A stretch of DNA of 64,000 nt from NCBI RefSeq assembly GCF_024868665.1, contig NC_079901.1, positions 164,067-228,066 on the forward strand. Reading direction: 5' to 3'. The stretch's first letter is position 1. Every line of letters starts with the position of its first letter. Both the position numbers and the translations under genes were made by a program. The notes beneath the pieces are model-generated. The model had not been told where the DNA came from. It saw only the letters and a list, made by a program, of their open reading frames with translations, and made no database searches. Below are positions 19,586-29,599 of the stretch, piece after piece. This DNA is from Triplophysa rosa (Eukaryota > Chordata > Actinopteri > Cypriniformes > Nemacheilidae).

Positions 19586-20186
19586 ATGACGGCTCTCGGG
19601 AGGACGCTCAAGAGGGTAGCGGACCTACAAGCATTCTCCGTGTCCACAGATTGCCTAGAACTCGGGCCCGGTTATTCTCACACTATCCTGAGACCCCGGC
19701 CTGGCTACGTGCCCAAAGTTCCCACCACTCTCCCGAGACACCAGGTGGTGAACTTACAGGCGCTCCCCACCGGGGAGGAAGACCCAACCCCATCCGTGTT
19801 GTGTCCAGTATGCGCATTGCGCCTCTGCTTGGACCGCACGCAGAGCCGCAGGAGCTCTGAGCAGCTCTTTGTCTGTTTTGGAGATCAGCAGGGAGGGCTG
19901 TCTCAAACAGAGATTGGCGCATTGGATCATGGATGCCGTCACTATGGCGTACCTGTCCTAGTTCGCCTACGCCCACTCGGTGAGAGCTCTCTCCACACGG
20001 AGTACAGCCTCCTCGTGGGCACTGGCTCGAGGCGCCTCTCTGGCAGACATCTGCAGAGCTGCGGGTTGGGCTACACCCATCACCTTCGCGAGGTCCTACA
20101 GCCTTCTCGTAAAACCGGTCGGCGAGTCTTGTGGGCATCAGGCAAGACCGGCGACCGGTAGGGTGTACGCCTATGACAGTACATGA
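19586..20186 (+). pseudogene. DIRS-A tyrosine recombinase, frameshifted
   Basis: The frame 19586-20161 has LKRVADLQAFSVSTDCLEL with the first catalytic Arg, then HTILRPRPGYVPKVPTTLPR and PVCALRLCLDRTQSRRSSEQ. The catalytic C-terminal box is in a second frame (19980-20186): RALSTRSTASSWALARGASL, DICRAAGWATPITFARSYSL, in which the usual H-x2-R box is LSTR (His lost) and the catalytic Tyr remains in SYSL. A single shift near 19950 separates the two. The enzyme would insert the circular DIRS intermediate; this copy is dead. Confidence 0.8.
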
Positions 20187-20835
20187 CCCTAGGGGGTCAG
20201 CGTACTACTAGCCTCCCTTCTTCCCCCACTGGGTGAAGAACAGGCACTCCATCCATCACTAGCAAGCACCTCCTGTGGGCGGGCTGGGCAGAGCAGCCCA
20301 GCCCCTTAGGCCGGGTATCACCTGAGTTATTTGCAACATAGCTCTAACCGGACCTAGTGCTACCAGACGTTGCAACCCCCCAGCAGGGCGGTTCCGTCTG
20401 ATGTATCCTCATGCTGGTTCCCACCTTGGTAACCCATGACCTCCTTAGGTGGACCTCCACCTCGCGGTTAACTCCTTCAGTCCGCACTTTCTTCCCATGA
20501 GTTCTCCCCCATCGGTGAGACCATGTTGGTATCTCCACTAGTCTCCTCCCTGTGGTAGGAAGTGGTCTCTGTAGCGCATCCCCCGCTTGAGGAAGTATCG
20601 CTTACCCAGTGGCCTTACGGTTCCGGGTGGCTTCTCGCTGTTAGAGAAACAAGGCCGCCGCCTGTGAGGCCGAAGGCAGGGGCCTTCCCACCTTTCAAGA
20701 AAGCTCTGGGACCCCCTACCTACCCACTGGTAGGTTACAATTTCGCGGTAGCATCACGGCTGACACGCCCAGGCCAGTCACCGTCGCTTCGTTGAGATTG
20801 TGACAGGGCACAGTGTTATGGCGTTTTCCATTGGA

Positions 20836-20941
20836 ACCCCATCTGTCGGTTTGACACAACGTCGAGAGACGGACAGAAAGGGAACGTCTCGGTTACGTTT
20901 GTAACCTCGGTTCCCTGATGGAGGGAACGAGACGTTGTGTC
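20836..20941. repeat. DIRS-A internal complementary region
   Basis: The first half is complementary to the left end of the element (GACACAACGTCGAGAGACGG, GACAGAAAGGG). The second half is complementary to the right end (AACGTCTCGGTTACG, CCCTGATGGAGGGAACGAGA). The two meet at GGGAACGTC. In DIRS replication this region templates the joining of the two termini. Confidence 0.85.
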
Positions 20942-21214
20942 CTCTTGCCACAACACGTGCTGTCCACTGCAGCAGTCGTGAGAGGTCTCAGACTCCTCAG
21001 AACGAAGGTGAATGTATGAGACACGCCGTCTCCCTTTTATACCCGGATATCCGGGGCGGAATCCGGCATGAAAATTTCATTCGCCAATTTTCATTGGCCT
21101 TTTCTAAGAAGTCGGAAGTGATTGGTCCTCAAGGACGAACCCCATCTGTCGGTTCGACACAACGTCTCGTTCCCTCCATCAGGGAACCGAGGTTACAAAC
21201 GTAACCGAGACGTT

Positions 21215-22767
21215 TCGCAAACATCGCCTTCGGGACTTTGATACTGAATGAGAGCTACGTCGTCCGACACGAATGTGAAATATTTCAGGGTGCTGATTCC
21301 ACTGAAAACTAATCTGGTAAACTCTTCCGGGTTTTCCACGAGGATCGTTTTGGGTAGGTTCTCATGCATTCAAAAGCTCCCCCAAAGAGAGTTCAACAGC
21401 AGTTTATTGATTGACCTCTGAGCGGGGTTGTGACTGATCTTTTCGGGGTCGAGAGGAATCCCCTCTTTTTCATAATATTCATGAATGTAATTTGCTTTGT
21501 TCCGTGACGACGTTTGATGGGTAGCCTGACGCTTGCTGTTTCAACTGCAAAAACGTTTTCATGTAATCGCAAAACAATTTATCCGATTGTTGGGGGAAAT
21601 GCCAAACCTCGTTGATCCTAGCTACTACATATCCCTTCTCGATGGCTTTTAAAAGTTCAATACTGACCCAACAAACGGAGAGAGCTCTCTCTTCATCGGC
21701 ATGATTACAGCTCATCGTTTGGTTTTGTGTGTGCGTGCATGTGCGACATAATGGAAAATATTTTTTTTTATTTGTTTCGCTAAGGTAATACAGGATGTAG
21801 TAAATTGCACGGTGGGTACACTGTACACTTAACAAGACCGTAATAGTGATCAATCGGCTCGAAATCCTTGAAAATGATTTCGGGGTGACCGATCGGATAG
21901 GATTTCCTAGCCTGACAGAAGGGGTACAAGCTTTTAAAATCCAAATAGCTTATTTTTTCTCCTTCAGCAGTTTTGTGGTAGACTTTATAGGTGTTCGTTC
22001 CTCCGCCAAAGAGGGCATCCCTAGGTTTCAGTCTCTCGGGGGCTGAATAAGTTCTCATAAATTCTATCACAGAGGGAACAGTCTGTTTCATTTCACGCCG
22101 TTCACACTCCCACATCACTTCAGTTTTTAACCCGTACGCATTCTGGAGAATGTCAACCTTTTCGTCAAACTGTCTGTTGAGTACCCCGTATGGGACGTGT
22201 GACAACGGATGGGTCTGATGCCCTGCAAAACACTTTAAACAATCGTGAAAAATACAGCCACAGAATTCTAGCGCACATCTAACTCCGTCCTGTTCGTAGA
22301 ATCCATCTAAAAAGTAATTGCGTATGGATACTTCGCCGTAGTTCACGGCGTGGTGAATGTCCACGTTTCGACTCTTTTTGAGATACTCGAGCCATTCGAT
22401 TGAAATGTTGGAGTAGGTCTTGCTCTTTTGAATGTACGCATTGTTATGTGTCAGAGCTAGTGTACACGTAAGACCCCCATACAGCAACTAGCTAGCTTGG
22501 TAAAGCTGAACGGGTCAAGCTCTGTGCACTCCATGAACAACTGACGGTATTTCATGCAAGCTACGCGTAATAAGACGACGTCGTTCACCCCATAATCGCG
22601 CAACTCTTTCACGAAGACAAAGATTTTACCCGACATGGTGGGTTCCCACGCATCAAACTTGTCCTGTTTTTTGTCGGTCATGTTATCGTAACCATAGAAC
22701 TTTTTATCAGGGTAGGGTCCTACGTAATTCTCGTTTTCCACCCTGTTGAAATGATGGGGAAAGTACC
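21215..22767 (-). pseudogene. Protein-primed DNA polymerase B, exonuclease end and polymerase part
   Basis: Minus frames from 22767 read YFPHHFNRVENENYVGPYPD, MTDKKQDKFDAW, ELRDYGVNDVVLL, then (22487-21780) the palm with GEKISYLDFKSLYPFCQARK, which is polymerase motif A (DxxSLYP). Motif B follows near 21385 as NKLLLNSLWGSF, ending in LKYFTFVSDDVAL at the DIRS-A junction. The motif C region (the usual DTDS) is lost. There are frameshifts near 22490 and 21800 and a stop near 21378. This polymerase would copy the element's linear DNA from a protein primer. Sequence style matches Polinton polymerases rather than cellular ones. Confidence 0.75.
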
Positions 22768-23099
22768 TGTAATACAGTTCAAAGTAGGGAAGGAAGGAGG
22801 CGGGAACCGGTGAACATTCACAAACTTTAATCAAAATAAACAAGCAATAACATGGAAGTAAAAGGGCCGACAGCCACCTCACGGTAGACTGCCAGCCACA
22901 CAAACATAAATAAAACTTAACACATGTCCGGGCCCGGTCCTCTCTCATCATACACTCCTGTCGCTCCTCCTCTTATGCTTCCAGAGCTCCTCCGTGAGGG
23001 ATGCGAGACCGGAGTGACGCACAGCTGAGACTCATTATCACTTGAGCCACCGGCCTCGCGTCATGCCCCCACGGCTCTTGTCCCGCCTCCCTCGCCACA
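22768..23099 (-). mobile_element. Solo LTR (family I) in Polinton polymerase
   Basis: 332 bp: read on the minus strand it begins TGTGGCGAGGGAGGCGGGAC and ends GAACTGTATTACA. It is flanked by a perfect 5-bp duplication GTACC (22763-22767, 23100-23104). It is collinear with the LTR at 5573-5902, including GGCAGTCTACCGTGAGGT and the ATTAAAGTTTG signal. Polymerase codons resume on both sides, so insertion followed the Polinton. Confidence 0.9.
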
Positions 23100-23896
23100 G
23101 TACCCCTTTTCCGTCGCGGTCAAGTTTAGCGCGGCAGGGATCTTAGACAAAGCCATCGGGATGAACGAGTAGCTGTCGATATAACATTGGGCATACGCGC
23201 TGTCGTACATGTAGATTCATTTGTACCCCTGCATGATGATGTCCAACGTGACCCCCGCTTTGCAAAAATATTCCAGAATGAGAAAAGAATCAAATTTGGA
23301 TGCATAATGGGCTATAAAGGTGTACCCTTTGTATCGGCATTGTCTTAAATGATTGATTAGCGTGCAACACAGGCACCTTCTGCCACAAATTGCTCTCCTT
23401 TAAAGGTGATGGCGCATACAAAGTTAGCGACGTGTTTCCCATTTTCATAACAGGTTTCAAAATCATAGAAAATATAGTTCTCGCTAAGATCCTTGGGCAC
23501 ACAGGGTTGAATAAAGCACCGATGCGATCCCGTAACTACGCGATCTTCGCCGCAATGTACGCAGCAGCGCATGGGCGCACGTTTGTGTTGTGCTCCAATG
23601 TTGTGTTCTGAAAGTTGATAACGTCTGTTACACAGGTGACAATATTTTATTCTATCGCACGGGGCCTTTTCTTTGCCGGGGTTGGGCTTCTTGTGCATTT
23701 TGTAGCAGTAGTCGGAATTGCAAAATCTCAGGCAATTGGTACAATGTACAGTTCTTTTAGGGTGTTTGTGACAGTTGGCGTCAAAACACACATTACAGAC
23801 ACGGCTACAGTGATGATGTTTAACGTTATTGTATCCTTTATAACAGTATGCACAGACGTAGTCGGCACCGATGAACACATTCAGATTAAGAATCAT
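23100..23896 (-). pseudogene. Protein-primed DNA polymerase B, zinc-finger N-terminus and exonuclease
   Basis: The 179-codon minus frame (23896-23357) begins with a cysteine/histidine-rich zone of many C-x2-C pairs (VCAYCYKGYNNVKHHHCSRV, CNVCFDANCHKHP, CHLCNRRYQLS). It then reaches SENYIFYDFETCYENGKHVA, whose DxE is exonuclease motif I. After a frameshift near 23357 it continues as FIAHYASKFDSFLILEYF (exonuclease motif II, with the usual HN changed to HY) and KAGVTLDIIMQGYK to the LTR at 23099. The cysteine-rich head is seen in Polinton-type polymerases. Confidence 0.75.
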
Positions 23897-24867
23897 TGAT
23901 TCTTACAGCAAGATTCATTGCTGTATGGCATCAGGCCTACTTAACTTGCTGTGTTTCGATCTGAGGTCCGTAGTATTGTCAAAGACGGTTTGTGTCGTTT
24001 TTTTTATTAAAAGCTGCTAATATTAGTTAACTTTAAATTGAGTAATTTTGTATTAGTATGGGTCTATATAGGCTAATATATCTATCTATATAATCTAAAT
24101 GAGGACAATAATCCCTTCAATGGTGTTTACAGAAGACAATAAGGAACATAATATGCATTTCTGCCTAGACTATCTGCACTTACATGAAGAAAGAACTACA
24201 AACAAGTCTGGGGAAACGTTACAGAGTATTTCAAAATGACAATGGAAATGACTTGAAAGAACGCATAGTGTGCACACAGAAGTGACATGAGACCAGAGGT
24301 GGACAGTAGTGAAATTCGCGGTACAAATGTGCGCAAGCGTGGAACAGATCGTGCAGTGTCGTAAATCGTCGCAAAACAGAATTATCATTTGCGCATGCGC
24401 GTTTTCTACTACGTCATTATGCGCATGCGCGGACGGATCGTGCAGGCATCCCGGATCGTGTACCGACATGTTGTTCACTTAATTTCCCAGAATACCTAGC
24501 GTATCATAGTTATACTTCACATGCGGATGTTGCGTGGGGTTCCGGCAGCTGAGTGTACGTTGTATGAGTGTGTTGTATCCTGGCTGTTTTCTAATAAAGA
24601 GTACTTATAACTTAACACCGTTTTATATATATGACAATATAGACAAAAGATTTTGGGAAATGTCACAACATTTTTACCTTGATTTGTAGCAGCGTCCTGT
24701 TGTACAATGTTTACTATCGAAGACATAATTTACACAATAATTTGATATTTTCTCTAATCAAACATGTGTACAAAGGAGTTATGCGTGCGTTAGTGCCTCA
24801 ACATTGATTTAAAAAAAGATCAGTACATAAGCAAATATTTTACAATCGACAAAACAATAGCACATAA
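23897..24867. other. Non-coding stretch between polymerase and upstream ORF
   Basis: No gene is seen. It is AT-rich except for a short CpG-rich island around 24300-24500 that carries promoter-like motifs (listed separately). Confidence 0.4.
24388..24510. promoter_or_regulatory. CpG-rich promoter-like motif cluster (NRF1-like x2, ZNF143-like)
   Basis: TTGCGCATGCGCG at 24389-24401 and ATGCGCATGCGCGG at 24419-24432 are perfect palindromic GCGCATGCGC motifs of the NRF1 type, 20 bp apart, with CTACGTCATT (CRE-like) between. At 24477-24505 CACTTAATTTCCCAGAATAC resembles the ZNF143/SBS motif. Such clusters mark CpG-island, often bidirectional, promoters in vertebrates. The polymerase relic starts about 500 bp away on the minus strand. 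This is motif reading only; no transcript is known. Confidence 0.35.
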
Positions 24868-25107
24868 TCAAAGGTTTAACTTATGTAATTCTTCAACGTT
24901 GACAAATCCCTCTTGATCGTAATCGATTGTACCTCTGAGACATTTCCTATTAACAATGAAATATCGCGTAAACATTTTACAGTTAGGGGTACAAATAATG
25001 TTTTTAGGAAAATACTTTCTGACAGCTGGTTGATCGCTTACGCAAACAAAGCTCTTATAACATTGCTCCATTATGTATCTCCGGCTCCTGGGGTTGCAGC
25101 GAGTCAA
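24868..25107 (-). CDS. Small ORF of unknown function, possibly Polinton-derived
   Basis: I do not recognise this product. The 79-codon minus frame includes RRYIMEQCYKSFVCVSDQPA, VRKYFPKNIICTPNCKMFTR and TIDYDQEGFVNVEELHKLNL. The internal ATG of MEQCYKSF (near 25072) is a likelier start than the first ATG. It is upstream of the polymerase on the same strand and separated from it by the promoter-like cluster. It could be the first exon or N-terminal part of an element protein, or a chance frame. Confidence 0.3.
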   Translation of the reverse strand: MTRCNPRSRRYIMEQCYKSFVCVSDQPAVRKYFPKNIICTPNCKMFTRYFIVNRKCLRGTIDYDQEGFVNVEELHKLNL

Positions 25108-25828
25108 CGCGGGTCAGTATAGCATGGGTTTCGCCAAAAAATTGATTCTTAAGAGTGGATCAGTACCAGCTGTTCGCGATCAAGCTTCATCTCTGGAAGA
25201 AGTATTACACATAGTTTTTAAATCGCCTTTCTTTAATAATGTGTTTAGCATGTTATAGCAGTGTCTTTCTCGGTGAGTTCAGTGTTTTCTCGTCTGTCCT
25301 AAGTGCGACAATACTTAGAGCGGATAGAAACCGAGTGCGCATTTATAAGACAATGGGGTTAGGCAGAAATTGCTACTCACAATGTAATAACACCTGGTTG
25401 CTGATCTTTACATACCTGTCTGTCATATGCAAGTACTCTGAATGTTTTTGCCTATATCCGTGTTTATTGCTTGTCTTGATGTCATTCAAATCACATGTGT
25501 AAGCGCTCAACCTCCTATTTTGCCTACGGGGAGGGGAGCAGAAGCTCATTTGCATTTAAAGAGACACACACAAAAATGGCGCGTTTTCCATTGCAGCCAC
25601 AAATGGCCATGTTCAACATATTGTGATTAAAGATATGTGGTGTATTTTCAGCTGAAACTTTACAGAGACATTCTGGGGATACCACTGATTATTTTTTCAT
25701 TGCAGAAATCACCTGGATTAGCGGCCCTTTAAGGTACCTCTAACGGTTACATGCATGAAAAGTTTGATGCTGGCAGGTTTCTAATGTCATTTTCACCCCT
25801 TCTTATATGGCTACATATTTAAGGGGAA
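25108..25828. other. Unassigned stretch left of DIRS-B
   Basis: No gene is recognised. Short open frames here lack motifs or composition that would support coding. The 25500-25740 segment (CAACCTCCTATTTTGCCTAC, later GAAACTTTACAGAGACATTC) looks like a diverged dispersed repeat but I cannot name it. Confidence 0.35.
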
Positions 25829-26108
25829 AACGTCTCGGTTACGGATGTAACCTCGGTTCCCTGATGGAGGGAACGAGACGTTGTGTCGAACCGACAGAAT
25901 GGGGTTGTCTTGAGAACCTATCATCTTCTGAGTATATTGAAAAGGCCAATGAAAATTGGCGAATGAAATTTGCATGCCGGGCTCCTCCCCGGATGTCCGG
26001 GTATAAGAGGGAAGCCGGCGTGCTCATTCATTCACCTTTGGTCTGAGGAGCCTAAGCATCCTCCCCGGACCGCTGGGGTGGGCGGCCAAGTGTTGTGGCA
26101 TGAGGGAC

Positions 26109-26220
26109 ACAACGTCTCGTTCCCTCCATCAGGGAACCGAGGTTACATCCGTAACCAAGACGTTCCCTTTCTGTCGGTCTCTCGACGTTGTGTCGAACCG
26201 ACAGAATGGGGTTCCTATGG
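26109..26220. repeat. DIRS-B internal complementary region
   Basis: GACACAACGTCTCGTTCCCT to ACATCCGTAACCAAGACGTT is complementary to the left end of the element at 25829-25886. The adjoining CCCTTTCTGTCGGTCTCTCG to CAGAATGGGGTT is complementary to the right end at 31690-31740. They are fused at GACGTTCCC. Confidence 0.85.
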
Positions 26221-26939
26221 AAAACGCCACAGCACTGAGCCGCGTCACAATCTCTGCGGAGCGACGTTGACTGGCCTGGGCGAGTCAGACGAACACGCTA
26301 ACGCGAAATTATGACCTTCCAGTGGAGAGGAAGGGGGACCCAGAGCTTTCCACAAAAAGTTGGGAAGCCCCCTAACGCCGGCCGTCACGGGCGGAGGCCT
26401 GATTCTCTAAATGGCGAGAAGCCGCCCGGCACCGTACGGGCCACTGGGTAAGCATTATTCCCCCCTGGGGGGGAAAACGGCTGCAGAGGCCACTACCTAC
26501 CGTAGGGAGGAATTAGTGGAGACACCACATGGTCTCACCATCAGGGGAGAACTCATGGGAGGAATGTGCGGACTGCAGGAGTTAACCGCAAGGTGGGAGT
26601 CCACCTGGGGAGGTCATGGGTTGCCAAGGTGGGAACCATTCATGAGGATACATCAGACGGAACAGCCCACGGAGGGGGGGTTACCACGTCTGGAGCACTA
26701 GGTCCGGTTAGAGCTATGTGGGAGATAACTCAACTGTTCCCCAGCCTAAGGGGGCAGGGCTGCTCTGCCCAGCCTGTCCCCTGGAAGGGTGCTTAGTGAT
26801 GGATGGAATGCCTGTTCTTTACCCGAGGGGAAAGAAGTGAGGCGGGATCGCCACTGCTCCCCCCGGAGGGGGAAGGGCTTCCGCAGGCGTATGCCCTACC
26901 GGCTGCCGGTCCCACACCTTGCCAGGATGCGGGCTGACA

Positions 26940-27540
26940 CCGGTTCCGCGCGTAGGTATTAGAACCTCACGGAGTTGTTAGGCATAGCCCAACCCGCAGC
27001 TCCGCAGATGTCTGCCAGAGAGGCGCCCTGAGCCAGCCACGAGGGGTGTGCCTCACCCCCAACGGGCAGGAAAAAAAATCGGTATGCCCTAACGAGGGCA
27101 TCCACGATCCAGTGCGCCAGCCTCTGTTTGGAGACAGCCCTCCTGCTGACCTCCGAAACAGACAAAGAGCTGCTCAGAGCTTCTGGGCTCTGCGTGCGGT
27201 CCAAGTAGAGGCGCCGTGCGCGTACTGGACACAACACGGATAGGTTGGGTCTTCCTCCCCGGTGGGGAGCGCCTGCAGGTTCACCACCTGGTCTCTCGGG
27301 AGAGTGGTGGGAACCTTGGGCACGTAGCCGGGGCGGGGTCTCAAGATAACGTGAGAATCCCGGCCCCGAGTTCTAGGCAATCTGTGGACACGGAGGGTGC
27401 TTGTAGATCCCCTACCCTCTTGGAGGTGAGCGCCATGCGGAAAGCCGTCTTTATCAAGACTGAGAAAGAGCGGCAACCCCGAGAGGCTCGAAGGGGGCGG
27501 GGCCTCTTGAGGCCCGCCACCTAGGTCGCAAGAGGGTACG
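26940..27540 (-). pseudogene. DIRS-B tyrosine recombinase, frameshifted
   Basis: Minus frames: the 27476-27174 frame has HVILRPRPGYVPKVPTTLPR and QVVNLQALPTGEEDP. The 27237-26959 frame has CPVRARRLYLDRTQ, SKQRLAHWIVDALVRAYR and QGASLADICGAAGWAMPNNS. The H-x2-R box region (usually RAHSTRG) is scrambled and the terminal Tyr segment is changed (NSVRF). The order and identity match DIRS-A and DIRS-D recombinases. It is non-functional. Confidence 0.75.
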
Positions 27541-27816
27541 GAGCGCGGATAAGGTGGTCACCCTCTCGCGCCCCTTAGGAACCTAATGACCAGGTCGTGC
27601 TGTCCCAGAGGCTACCCAGCACTTGGGTCATGATGAGCGGCCGTAGCGGCTACATACATTCCCAGTGTGGAGGGGGAGAGGTTACTCCCCCGTCTCTCTT
27701 GAGGACGGGACAGCTCGTACCCGACCGAGCAACTCCGCGGGTCTTCTCGCCGAGAAGAGCACCAGGACGAGAAGAGGCGCCACCTATGGGCGTATAGCCG
27801 CCCAGTGGCCGAAGCC

Positions 27817-28793
27817 CTAGCCTGAGTGACGTCCCAACCGGACCGGGGGTGGGTCACTCAGGATCTCCTCGTCCCGTCCAGACATGGAGACCAGGTTTTG
27901 CCTGGGATGCCGTAACGTGCCCCTTCCCCTGGGGAAGCTGTCCGCCAGGGGGAGCGGCCAGGGGGGAGTTGTTGTCAGAGCCTCAGCTCCGAGAACCAAG
28001 TCCTGGTTAGGCCGAAGGGGCGTAACTAGTACCACTTGATGCTCCTCTTCCCTGGCCTTGCACAGGCCCTGTGCAATGAGGCTCACTGGGGGGAAGCGTA
28101 CTTCCGCTTGTCCCGCGGCCAGCTGTGCGCAAGGGCATCCGTGCCGAGGGTACCTCGGACAGGGAGTACCCAAGCGGACAATGGGTGGAGTTCGGGGAGG
28201 CAACAGGACCACCTGTGCCTGGCCAAACTGCCCCCAAATGAGCCGGCTGCGCGGGGAGGGAGTCGCCACTCTCCGCAAGGCGTCAACTGACGAGAGAGCA
28301 CATCGGCTGTCTGGTTCAGGACGCCTGGGATGTGTGTGGCTCGCAGGGAGCTGATCACCTGCTGACTCCAGAGGAGGAGGCGTCGGGCGAGTCATGTTAG
28401 CTGCTGTGAGTGAAGAATACGCCACAGCAGCTGTGCTGTCCGACCGGACCAGCACGTGCTTCCCTGCACGAGAGGAAGTCCCTCAATGCAAGTAGCACAA
28501 CCCACAACTCTAGGCAGTTGAATGCCAACGCAGGCGGGGGCCCGTCCACCGCCCCGACACTGCTTGCCCGTTGCACACGGCACCCCTTAGGGTGTGTCGG
28601 CAGAAAAGCGTGTGACCAACGCCTGCTGCCGGTGTGCCACGCTCTCCAAGGAACTTGACTCTGCCGCCAGTGTTGGAGCGGTCGTATATGCATCGACCCG
28701 AGGGGGGGCCACCCCCGCCGAGGATGCCATGAATCCCAGGAGCCTCTTGTTACAGGGGGACCGCTGACTGTCTGATCTCAGGCAGTTCAACAC
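27817..28793 (-). pseudogene. DIRS-B RNase H and linker
   Basis: Minus frames read GLLHMRPLQ-type spacer (MHIRPLQHWRQSQVPWRAWH), then VGAVDGPPPALAFNCLELWV with the catalytic Glu of NCLEL, and MLVRSDSTAAVAYSSLTAAN with the next Asp. A further frame (28358-28083) has TRLLRATHIPGVLNQTADVL, the conserved RNase H end (HIPG.LN..AD.LSR). Several frameshifts occur. The region leads into the recombinase. Confidence 0.75.
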
Positions 28794-28799
28794 TGACCG

Positions 28800-29500
28800 G
28801 GCGCGCTAGTCCTCGCGCCCCCCCCTGGGGGTGAGCGGGGCCGCTCGTGAGGACAGAGTCGAGTTCCATACCGAGAAAGAGGATGCTCTGCACCGGGGAG
28901 AGCTTGCTCTTATCTCAGTTGACCTGTGGCCCCACCGATCTAGGTGCCGGAGCACCAGGTCCCTGTGTGTACACCACAGATCTCGAGAGTGTGCCCAAAC
29001 TTGAGCCAGTCGTCGAGATAGTTAGTACCCGTACACCTCCTTCCCAACGGGGAAGGAGGGCGGCTTCCACGACCTTCGTAAAGACTCGTGGAGACAGGGA
29101 CAGACCGAAGGGGAGGACCCTGTACTGATATGCCCGTCCCTCGAACGCGAACCGTCGGAACGGCCGATGTCGAGGGAGGATCGAGACATGAAAGTACGCG
29201 TCCTTCAGGTCGATTGCCATGAACCAGTCCTGACGCCTGACGGACGCCAGGATGCGCTTCTGCGTGACCATCCTGAAAGGCAGCTAGTGTAGGTGCCTGT
29301 TCAGAACACACAGACCCAAGATAGGGCGCAACCCTCCGCCTTTCTTAGGGACAATGAAGTACGGGCTGTAAAACCCGCTGAACACCTCGGCCGGTGGGAC
29401 GGGCTCGATCGCTCCCTTCACCAGAAGGGAGGCGACCTCCGCCCGAAGTACGGGGGCATCCCTGCCTCTGCCTGAGGTAAAAGGACGTCCCGGAACTTGG
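28800..29500 (-). pseudogene. DIRS-B reverse transcriptase
   Basis: The minus frame 29271-28915 reads QDWFMAIDLKDAYFHVSILP (motif A with catalytic Asp in DLKDAYFH) and AYQYRVLPFGLSLSPRVFTK (motif B). The catalytic YLDD is in the next frame at about 29010 (TNYLDDWLKFG). Earlier, FGRRSPPF and the priming-loop region appear near 29430. This places it clearly in the DIRS RT clade. At least three frameshifts are present. Confidence 0.8.
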
Positions 29501-29599
29501 GCGGACGTGTAGCGACTGAATCGCGTAGCCGAGACGGATCGTCTTCCTCAGCCCGCCTGACAGTCTGGGGGCTCCCAGAACTGTGACAGGGGACTAGAG

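Larger units (their letters stand above)
16971..21214 (+). mobile_element. DIRS-type retrotransposon A (internally deleted)
   Basis: The left inverted terminal repeat starts GTTCCCTTTCTGTCGGTCTC (16971). The right end is a longer inverted repeat ending ACCGAGACGTT (21214). The internal complementary region at 20836-20941 contains the reverse complements of both ends fused at GGGAACGTC, the DIRS hallmark. GTT occurs at both outer junctions (16971-16973, 21212-21214). Relics of gag, RNase H and tyrosine recombinase follow in order on the plus strand, but the reverse transcriptase is deleted between about 18180 and 18210. DIRS elements replicate via a circular DNA integrated by the recombinase. 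Confidence 0.85.
21215..25110 (-). mobile_element. Polinton/Maverick fragment (protein-primed DNA polymerase region)
   Basis: This is a minus-strand block carrying a family-B protein-primed polymerase in two parts (23896-23100 and 22767-21215), split by a solo LTR. A further minus ORF (25107-24868) may belong to it. It is cut at the left by DIRS-A. None of the other Polinton genes (integrase, ATPase, protease, capsid) nor the long terminal repeats are in the window, so it is a fragment of a 15-20 kb class of element. Confidence 0.65.

Noticed and set aside
24170..24478. 102-codon minus ORF with histidine/cysteine
   Set aside because: It overlaps the GCGCATGCGC promoter-like palindromes; no zinc-finger spacing and no homologous look.
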